Shown: one piece after another, positions 57,889 to 64,000 of the stretch
Layout: each line of letters starts with the position of its first letter
Numbering within the stretch: the first letter of the stretch is position 1
Assembly (NCBI GenBank): GCA_019744775.1
Contig: JAIETZ010000004.1
Span: 186,001-250,000 of the forward strand
Length of the DNA: 64,000 nt
Source: Candidatus Obscuribacterales bacterium
Lineage (GTDB): Bacteria; Cyanobacteriota; Vampirovibrionia; Obscuribacterales; Obscuribacteraceae
Direction of reading: 5' to 3'
Program-made: the position numbers and the translations under genes
Notes under the pieces: generated by a model
The model's input: the letters and a program-made list of their open reading frames with translations, nothing else
Told to the model about the DNA's origin: nothing
Database searches by the model: none

Positions 57889-59238
57889 TTACTTCTTTAG
57901 CAAGTCAGCCAAAACGGCTCTGGAACGCTTGAGTACCAGATCCTTGCCGCCACGTGAATAGACAGCGCGGGCACGCTCCATAACAGAAGGCATCTTAACC
58001 GGTTTGTGCGCCGGCAATCTGTGGGGATTGCGACAGAATTCCTTGAGTGGCAGGACTGTTTTATACCATACAAAGTCCTGCGATAACGACTTTGCGCCCT
58101 GGCTATATTTATCGCGCAAGTCGTTACTTGAAATTAGTGCATCAATTGCATTGACCCAAGCTTTGACGTCTTTGTATGGCAGTGCCATGCCGGCAGAATT
58201 TTGGGAAATGAGATCGGCCAATTGATCTCCGCCTGTAGTCAAAATTGGCAATCCAGCCCAGAGATAATCAAGAATTCTTGTGCGGAAGGAAAATCTTGTT
58301 TCCGGAAGATCATAGTGAGCCGAAACAGCAACATCGGCGTCCAGCAAATAATTGACTCTGTCGGCATAAGAAATCCACGAGTCACCAAAGAAAACGTGTT
58401 TGTCCAGAACTCCTAATTCTGCAGCCAATTTCTTTGCTTCAATCACAATAGGCATTTGCGCAACTTGTGGGTTGGGCGACTTAATGCCCATGAAGTACAG
58501 CTTCAAATTCTTCTTGGTCTTGGACAGCTCTGCTACTGCTTTAATTATGGTCAAGGGATCAAACCATTGCCATATGCCACCACCCCAGACGAGAACAAAG
58601 TCGTCTTCATTTATTCCAGCGACCTGTCCTTTAATACCTGGTCCTGTTTTCTTAGCCGGATTTGCGGGCAATCCAAATGGCACTACATCAATTAGCTTGC
58701 GGAAACTGCCGTCGAATTTGTACATTTCGGGTGTCATGCGACCAAGTTCACAGAAGCGACCTAACCAATAATCTCGTTGTCGCTCCGATGCGCAAAGACA
58801 GAAGTCCGCTCTGAGCATGTGCTTTTTCAGGACTTGATGCATCAGTCGATAGCTGGACGAAGCAGTAACAGGATCATCTGCATACTCAGCTAAAATCGAG
58901 AGCAAATAAGGGTCGTAAAGATCTACAACAATTGGTTTATCCAAGTCTGCCAAATGCGGGTAAGTCTTCAGAACATTTGCTTGAACAAAAATAACATCAG
59001 CTTTCTCCGCGACCTTGTAAAGCTTGCCTTTACCCAGACCAGCTAAAAGTTTCACGCTGGACGGAGCGCCCTCAATGCCTTCCAAGTCCGTTGATCTTGG
59101 AGAATAAAGGATTACATCAAATTCATCTGCCAACTGCTTACCTAGCTCGACAGCCCGAATGGCAGGGCCTGCCATCTGTTTGGCGATAGGTTCGAGCGTA
59201 ATAATGAGAATTTGGCGTCGCACTGTCATATCCGGCAT
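57889..59238 (-). CDS. Glycosyltransferase, GT-B fold
   Basis: 449 aa. N-terminal QILIITLEPIAKQMAGPAIRA and IFVQANVLKTYPHLAD; C-terminal donor part VLVWGGGIWQWFDPLTIIKA, HVFFGDSWISYADRVNYLLD, RTRILDYLWAGLPILTTGGD. It resembles group-1/GT4-like transferases, though the E-x7-E motif is not obvious. AGGG seven bases before the first ATG supports that start. It is divergent from a GT2 gene with facing promoters, so the two probably contribute to one surface polysaccharide. Acceptor and sugar are unknown. Confidence 0.78.
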   Translation of the reverse strand: MPDMTVRRQILIITLEPIAKQMAGPAIRAVELGKQLADEFDVILYSPRSTDLEGIEGAPSSVKLLAGLGKGKLYKVAEKADVIFVQANVLKTYPHLADLDKPIVVDLYDPYLLSILAEYADDPVTASSSYRLMHQVLKKHMLRADFCLCASERQRDYWLGRFCELGRMTPEMYKFDGSFRKLIDVVPFGLPANPAKKTGPGIKGQVAGINEDDFVLVWGGGIWQWFDPLTIIKAVAELSKTKKNLKLYFMGIKSPNPQVAQMPIVIEAKKLAAELGVLDKHVFFGDSWISYADRVNYLLDADVAVSAHYDLPETRFSFRTRILDYLWAGLPILTTGGDQLADLISQNSAGMALPYKDVKAWVNAIDALISSNDLRDKYSQGAKSLSQDFVWYKTVLPLKEFCRNPHRLPAHKPVKMPSVMERARAVYSRGGKDLVLKRSRAVLADLLKK

Positions 59239-59271
59239 ATCTATGCCCTAAAGCAGCTGTATATCGGGCTC

Positions 59272-59277
59272 ATTATA
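59272..59277 (-). promoter_or_regulatory. -10 box, leftward glycosyltransferase
   Basis: A perfect TATAAT on the minus strand, 34 bases before the ATG at 59238. No clear -35 box. Confidence 0.4.
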
Positions 59278-59318
59278 TCCTGATAAGGCCCAATGCATTC
59301 CAGCTTTTAGGGGTCGGT

Positions 59319-59324
59319 TATAAT
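59319..59324 (+). promoter_or_regulatory. -10 box, rightward glycosyltransferase
   Basis: A perfect TATAAT on the plus strand, 28 bases before the GT2 start. It faces away from the minus-strand box 41 bases to the left. Confidence 0.45.
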
Positions 59325-59351
59325 TAGTGACTCATAAGTTGAAGGGGTTCC

Positions 59352-60374
59352 ATGGCTGTCCAGGATCTTGTCAGCATTGTTATACCGAATTGGAACGGCA
59401 AGAAATTTCTTACCGGCTGTCTCGATTCGCTTGCCAAACAAACGTACAAGCCTCTAGAAGTGATTGTCGTGGACAACGGCTCACATGACGGCTCTGTAGA
59501 ATTTCTGCAAGCAAATTATCCCGATGTAAAAATTGCCCGCTTTGATGTGAACACAGGTTTCAGCAAAGCAGTCAACAGAGGCATTTTGGAATCAGATGGT
59601 GAATTTGTCGTTTTGATGAACAATGACACCACTTGCGAAGACACTTGGATATCCGAACTAGTAAAAGCAATCAAGCAACATCCGGAAGCCGGCTCTGCCG
59701 GATGCAAGATGTTGGCTTATGACGATCACCGCATTCTCGATGGCGCAGGAGACGGCTACAGGCGAGGCGGCCTTCCCGGACGCATCGGACACAGAGAGTT
59801 CGATAACGGGCAATTTGATACAGCTCGCTACATTTTAGGTGCGTGCGGTGGGGCAGCATTATATCGCCGCAGTCTATTTGACGACATTGGTCTTTTTGAC
59901 GAAGACTACTTTGCCTATCTCGAAGATGTCGACATGGGATTGAGAGCGCAAAATGCCGGTTACAAGTGCATTTATGTGCCGTCGGCAATTATTTACCATC
60001 TCGGTTGCGGCACAACAGGCAGCGGCTATTCACCGCTTGTAGTAAAACTGTCCGCCCGCAACAACTGGAACACTATCATCAAAAACATTCCAGGCAAATT
60101 GCTCTGGAAGTTCATGCCGCAAATACTTTATTGGCAAACTTACTATTTGGCAGTAGTCACCATACGTGGCGGACAAGTGCTGCCATATTTCCTGGGCAGC
60201 CTGCAGTCACTTATGCTTTTGCCGAAAATGCTCAAAAAGCGCAAAGAAATAAAGTCCAAGCGCCGTGTGCCTGTCGCCTACCTTGAACAAATTATTGTGC
60301 AATCAGAGCACGACTTAAAAGAATCTCGCGCTCGTTTAATTCAGCAAGAAGCAAAGTTAGCGCATTCTAGATAA
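59352..60374 (+). CDS. Glycosyltransferase family 2
   Basis: 340 aa, GT-A fold, inverting; rhamnosyltransferase-like. [36 protein letters not shown], the metal-binding DxD-type region ([11 protein letters not shown]), then a characteristic AGDGYRRGG and [19 protein letters not shown] hydrophobic stretch near 255-300 may bind the membrane. The C-terminus is a charged helix. AAGGGG precedes the ATG. The M20 peptidase follows after 19 bases and is probably co-transcribed. Confidence 0.9.
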   Translation: MAVQDLVSIVIPNWNGKKFLTGCLDSLAKQTYKPLEVIVVDNGSHDGSVEFLQANYPDVKIARFDVNTGFSKAVNRGILESDGEFVVLMNNDTTCEDTWISELVKAIKQHPEAGSAGCKMLAYDDHRILDGAGDGYRRGGLPGRIGHREFDNGQFDTARYILGACGGAALYRRSLFDDIGLFDEDYFAYLEDVDMGLRAQNAGYKCIYVPSAIIYHLGCGTTGSGYSPLVVKLSARNNWNTIIKNIPGKLLWKFMPQILYWQTYYLAVVTIRGGQVLPYFLGSLQSLMLLPKMLKKRKEIKSKRRVPVAYLEQIIVQSEHDLKESRARLIQQEAKLAHSR

Positions 60375-60393
60375 TTACAAACACGGAGGGTCC

Positions 60394-61773
60394 ATGACCG
60401 TTACGACAGAAATCAATACCACCGAGCTCAACAAATTTATCGATGGTATTCGTCCGACATTTGAATCTTCGCTTAAAGAATTAGTGGATATCCCAAGTGT
60501 CTCAATGGATCCAAACCACAAGAAAGACATCGAGAAAGCAGCACAATCAGCTGTAAAGTTTCTCAAATCAATCGGGGCAACAGCTGAAGTAATCCCAACG
60601 GACGGCAATCCGGTTATTTATGGCGAAATTATCGCCGGCAAACAATTCCCCACAGTATCTGTCTATAACCACATCGATGTGCAACCTGCTGACGCCGACG
60701 AGTGGCTGAAGCCTCCTTTTGATATGCAAATTGAAAATGGTGTTTATCGCGGACGCGGCACAACCGATGATAAGGGACCGGCACTAACAGCCATGTTTGC
60801 CGCTAAGTTCGCCAAAGAGCAAAATATTCCGGTGAATATCAAATTCATCTGGGAATTGGAAGAAGAAATTGGCAGCCCATCTTTTGAAAAATTCTTGAAC
60901 GACAACAAAGAGAAACTCAAGACGGATTCGATTTTAATTTCCGACACTATTTGGATTTCACGCGATCGTCCGGCTATTTCATACGGACTAAGAGGACTGC
61001 AAGGTGTTGTCGTTCGCCTGAAAACAGGTAAGAAAGATGTTCACTCAGGACTTGTCGGCGGACTAGCACGCAATCCAATTGGCGAATTGGCTAAACTCAT
61101 TGCCGAATGTTATGACGCAGAAACAGGCGAAGTGAAAATTCCCGGCTTCTACGACGATGTAAATCGGGCTTCCGACACCGAGCAAGACAACTTCGTTAAT
61201 TCCGGTTTTTCCACCGATGAGTTCAAGCGTGCTCATGAACTGACTTCTGTACGCAAGACCAAAGACATGAAAGAAGCTGCTGAACGTATTTGGGCGATGC
61301 CCACTTTTGAAGTGCACGGAATAGTCGGCGGCTACTCTGGACCGGGCGTCAAGACAATAGTGCCCCATCAAGCAGAAGCAAAAATAAGCATGCGTCTTGT
61401 GAAAAACCAAGATCCCACTAAGATGCTAGCTTTGCTCACCAAATTCGTAACGCAAAAATGCCCTGATGCGGAAGTTATTGCTGAAGGATCATTGCGTCCA
61501 TATCTCGGTGAGTTCAGCGGACCATTTAACAAAGCGGCTTCTGAAGCAATGAAATTCGCCTTTGGCAAAGAACCGGCATTCACCCGCGAGGGCGGTTCAA
61601 TTGGAGCAGTCGTAAGCATGAACGACATTCTCGGTGTACCGATTACATTCTTGGGATTGTCGCTGCCGGAACACGGGTACCACGCCATTAACGAAAACTA
61701 CGATTGGCAACAAGCCTCAGGCGGCATGAAAATGTTCGTCAAATACTTTTCGCTCGTTTCACAAATCAAATAG
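60394..61773 (+). CDS. M20-family metallo-dipeptidase
   Basis: 459 aa, zinc peptidase of the M20 (PepV/carnosinase/CNDP-like) group. Metal site motifs: [10 protein letters not shown] (His), [16 protein letters not shown] (bridging Asp), [15 protein letters not shown] (general base Glu and metal Glu), LISDTIWIS (Asp), and [15 protein letters not shown] (terminal His). The dimerisation domain lies at about residues 215-360. No signal peptide, so it is cytoplasmic. GGAGG lies just before the ATG. It likely frees amino acids from dipeptides. Confidence 0.9.
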   Translation: MTVTTEINTTELNKFIDGIRPTFESSLKELVDIPSVSMDPNHKKDIEKAAQSAVKFLKSIGATAEVIPTDGNPVIYGEIIAGKQFPTVSVYNHIDVQPADADEWLKPPFDMQIENGVYRGRGTTDDKGPALTAMFAAKFAKEQNIPVNIKFIWELEEEIGSPSFEKFLNDNKEKLKTDSILISDTIWISRDRPAISYGLRGLQGVVVRLKTGKKDVHSGLVGGLARNPIGELAKLIAECYDAETGEVKIPGFYDDVNRASDTEQDNFVNSGFSTDEFKRAHELTSVRKTKDMKEAAERIWAMPTFEVHGIVGGYSGPGVKTIVPHQAEAKISMRLVKNQDPTKMLALLTKFVTQKCPDAEVIAEGSLRPYLGEFSGPFNKAASEAMKFAFGKEPAFTREGGSIGAVVSMNDILGVPITFLGLSLPEHGYHAINENYDWQQASGGMKMFVKYFSLVSQIK

Positions 61774-62126
61774 ACTAAAACCAAAGTTGCCGGTCCACCA
61801 AGGAACATATTGCTGCAATAGTTATCTATGCAGCTAGCACTTTTTGAGCGCAAACTAACAGCAATTTGCCTCGACACAGGAGCAAACTGGTCTCTTAAGG
61901 AAACATCAAAACTACTCTGGTTGTGTATAGTGTCCTCAGGGTTTTCCCCAGCAGAGTTGATTTAATGCGCGCAAAACTTTTTATGATGGCAGTGTCGGTC
62001 ATCATGTGTGGAAGCCATTATGAGACGAGAATACACCGCAATTGCTTTTTTATAATTGCAAATTTTACTCTACGGTTATTACCAACCATAATTATGCCGC
62101 TGCAAGGGGTCTCTTTGCAAAAGTCC
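61774..62126. other. Convergent gap without a recognised gene
   Basis: 353 bases between the M20 gene (+) and ispF (-). Only short open frames without ribosome sites were seen. The one possible structure is a weak AT-rich inverted repeat (GCAATT ... AATTGC, near 62038-62060) which might act as a poor terminator. Nothing else supported. Confidence 0.4.
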
Positions 62127-62603
62127 TCAATTAGATTTTTCGATGAGGGCAACTGCTTGAACAGCAATCGCCTCACCTTGACCAATAGGACCTAAGCGTT
62201 CTGCCGTTGTTGCTTTGACACTCACTTGATCGATATCTATTTTCAACACACCAGCTAGTCCGCGGCGCATTTCCTCGTAATGAGGTGACAGCTTCGGCTT
62301 TTCACAAATTACTACAGTGTCGACATTAGTAATTGAATAATTCAGTTCGCCCAACTTTGCCACAACCGCGGCCAACATTTCAAAGCTGCTGATGCCTTTT
62401 ATATTTGGATCCGTAGGTGAAAACCAGGTGCCGATATTTCCTTGAGCAGAGGCACCTAATAGCGCATCTATTACCGCATGAGTTAGAGCGTCACCGTCAG
62501 AATGTCCTTCGACTCCCTTGTCGTGAGGGATTTCCACACCGCCCAATATCAGCTTGCGCCCTTCAACAAGGCGATGAATATCAAAGCCATTGCCAATACG
62601 CAT
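62127..62603 (-). CDS. ispF: 2-C-methyl-D-erythritol 2,4-cyclodiphosphate synthase
   Basis: 158 aa, full length. It makes the cyclic diphosphate in the MEP pathway to isopentenyl diphosphate. Zinc ligands Asp8 and His10 (GNGFDIHR) and the later His in VEGHSDGDALTHAVIDALLG; the substrate loop KGISSFEML; and the C-terminal KATTAERLGPIGQGEAIAVQ. The start follows the stop of the carboxylase gene by three bases, so translation is coupled even though only a weak AGG ribosome site is present. Confidence 0.97.
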   Translation of the reverse strand: MRIGNGFDIHRLVEGRKLILGGVEIPHDKGVEGHSDGDALTHAVIDALLGASAQGNIGTWFSPTDPNIKGISSFEMLAAVVAKLGELNYSITNVDTVVICEKPKLSPHYEEMRRGLAGVLKIDIDQVSVKATTAERLGPIGQGEAIAVQAVALIEKSN

Positions 62604-62606
62604 TGC

Positions 62607-64000
62607 CTATGAATCTCCAACCACAAGCATGACAGCTGCGCCTTCAACAGTTTCGCCTGCTTTTACTTTGATCGTTTTAACAGTACCGGCTTTCTTCGCA
62701 AGAACTTCCGACTCCATTTTCATTGCTTCAAACAAAACAAGCTTTTGCCCTACTGAAACTTGCTGCCCTTCTTTGACAAAGATTTCTTTCACAAGTCCAT
62801 GCATCTCGGCACGCACGTTACCGGAGTGACCGTTAGTCTCAGCTTTGATTGCCGGTGCAGATTGGGTTGAACTTACGGCTGGGGCAGAAATTGCTGTTTT
62901 GCCTTCCACCAATTCTGTGACAGCAACAGTAAATGTGCGTTCATTTACATTCACTTCAAAGCTGCGTGGACCAACACGTTTGACTTGCGCATTATCTGCC
63001 GGCGCCAAAGAAGTCCCTTTAGGTTGCGCAGGGGAAGCCACAGGTTTTGGAAAATCGGCGGCACGCTCTGTCAGGGTTTTCTTGAAGTCTCGCTCGACAA
63101 ACATAGTGTCGATTTTGCCTTCCACAAAATTCTTGTCTTCAAGTAAGAGCAAATGGAAAGGAATAGTCGTTGCGACCCCTTCAATAACAAAGTCTTTTAA
63201 GGCAAGTTTAGTGCGAGCAATAGCTTCATCTCTGGTCCGACCCCAGACAATGAGCTTAGCCAAAAGCGAATCATAGAAAGGTTGAATTTCATAGCCCGAA
63301 TAGCAAGCCGAATCAACACGCACCCAAGAGCCACGAGGCTCTTTCCAATTTGTAATTTTTCCCGGCGACGGCATGAATTGCTTGAACGGATCTTCTGCGT
63401 TGATACGACATTCAATTGCATGTCCGCGAGCGGTTATATCGCTTTGCTTAAAGGAAATTGGCTCGCCTGCTGCAATGCGAATTTGTTCTTTGACGATATC
63501 AACGCCTGTAATCATTTCCGTAATCGGGTGTTCTACTTGTACTCTGGTGTTTACTTCCAGGAAATAAAACTCGTCACCGAAGACTAGGCATTCAATGGTG
63601 CCGGCTGAAGTGTAACCCAATGCTTTTGCACCGGCAATACCGGCATCGAACATTCTATGTTTCAGTGCTAGAGGTAAGTGCACACCCGGACTTTCTTCCA
63701 GCAATTTCTGATGACGTCTTTGACTTGAGCAGTCACGCTCAAACAAGTGAACGACATTTCCTTGGTTATCACCCAGAATTTGAATTTCGATGTGGCGAGG
63801 TTTGTCCAAGTATTTCTCAACATAGACTTCGCCGCTGCCAAAATAGCTGGTGCCTTCTCTTTGGGCGCCGGCCAATGCCGATTCAATTTCCTCTTCCTTG
63901 CGAACAACACGCAACCCGCGTCCGCCGCCACCGGCAGAGGCTTTAATTGCCAAAGGATAACCGTATTGAACACCGAGCTCTTTTACAGCTTCAACTGTAG
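62607..64000 (-). CDS. Biotin carboxylase fused to biotin carrier domain (5' end beyond window)
   Basis: At least 463 residues; the frame remains open to the window end, so the N-terminus is missing. The ATP-grasp part of biotin carboxylase is clear (AIKASAGGGGRGLRVV, YVEKYLDKPRHIEIQILGD, FLEVNTRVQVEHPITEMITG). Next come a linker with a small beta domain (RSFEVNVNERTFTVAVTEL) and the C-terminal biotinyl domain with the biotin-accepting Lys in EAMKMES. Such AccC-AccB fusions are alpha subunits of acyl-CoA (propionyl/methylcrotonyl/acetyl) carboxylases or pyruvate carboxylase subunit A. No carboxyltransferase gene is in the window, so the substrate is open. Confidence 0.92.
   Translation of the reverse strand, partial: TVEAVKELGVQYGYPLAIKASAGGGGRGLRVVRKEEEIESALAGAQREGTSYFGSGEVYVEKYLDKPRHIEIQILGDNQGNVVHLFERDCSSQRRHQKLLEESPGVHLPLALKHRMFDAGIAGAKALGYTSAGTIECLVFGDEFYFLEVNTRVQVEHPITEMITGVDIVKEQIRIAAGEPISFKQSDITARGHAIECRINAEDPFKQFMPSPGKITNWKEPRGSWVRVDSACYSGYEIQPFYDSLLAKLIVWGRTRDEAIARTKLALKDFVIEGVATTIPFHLLLLEDKNFVEGKIDTMFVERDFKKTLTERAADFPKPVASPAQPKGTSLAPADNAQVKRVGPRSFEVNVNERTFTVAVTELVEGKTAISAPAVSSTQSAPAIKAETNGHSGNVRAEMHGLVKEIFVKEGQQVSVGQKLVLFEAMKMESEVLAKKAGTVKTIKVKAGETVEGAAVMLVVGDS

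Overview
This 64 kb window looks like chromosomal DNA from a non-photosynthetic relative of the Cyanobacteria (Melainabacteria/Vampirovibrionia type, possibly Obscuribacterales). The main evidence is an rpoB-rpoC1-rpoC2 operon in which the beta-prime subunit is split into a 599-aa RpoC1 and a ~1224-aa RpoC2. RpoC2 carries a very large insertion inside the trigger-loop/jaw region, as in Cyanobacteria. No photosynthesis gene is visible. The class name is an inference; the split polymerase is read directly from the sequence.

Layout. 1-1 kb: a Xer-type tyrosine recombinase (-). 1.4-18 kb: one giant secreted gene (5547 aa) built from filamentous-haemagglutinin-like repeats, four glycine-rich blocks, a conserved 'DANYG ... 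TPAEQIA ... LTYTG' cassette (four full copies plus an N-terminal half copy), a separate array of ~85-100 aa repeats and a non-repetitive C-terminus. 18-21.3 kb: a small accessory cluster, all on the minus strand. It holds two tandem ribbon-helix-helix/MazF-PemK toxin-antitoxin pairs, each with repeated operator boxes inside its own promoter, then the rhodanese-type tRNA hydroxylase trhO, then a DUF433/DUF5615 (VapBC45-like) pair. Next to it is a selenocysteine tRNA (21356-21451, -), so the organism probably makes selenoproteins. 22-31.4 kb: the RNA polymerase operon, ending in a perfect hairpin terminator.

31.4-37.2 kb (-): a secreted/membrane protein of unknown function, a SulP anion transporter with STAS domain, and a histidine kinase/response regulator pair. 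The same 11-base box lies 33-37 bases before both the transporter and the regulator gene, which suggests one autoregulated circuit. Then comes a small YdjM-like membrane protein. 37.4-46.7 kb: a secreted TPR plus NHL-propeller protein with a PlsC acyltransferase, a YhaN/YhaO (SbcC/SbcD-like) DNA-repair pair, a secreted TPR protein, a cytoplasmic trypsin-like protease and a thiolase. 46.7-51.2 kb (-): an exported variant-leucine-rich-repeat protein, a STAS-like/MshEN-like/DUF4388 protein and a J-like/MshEN-like protein. The last two share a domain type and may form an undescribed signalling pair.

51.3-64 kb: a YyaL thioredoxin-domain protein, a GT4 glycosyltransferase and thioredoxin reductase (tightly packed), a CHAD-domain protein, a secreted TPR protein, two divergent glycosyltransferases with facing TATAAT boxes, an M20 dipeptidase, ispF (MEP isoprenoid pathway), and a biotin carboxylase/biotin carrier fusion cut by the window end. 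Genes in the operons are packed closely, with short overlaps and frequent GTG/TTG starts. In many cases a Shine-Dalgarno site picks a start downstream of the longest open frame, and those starts are used here.
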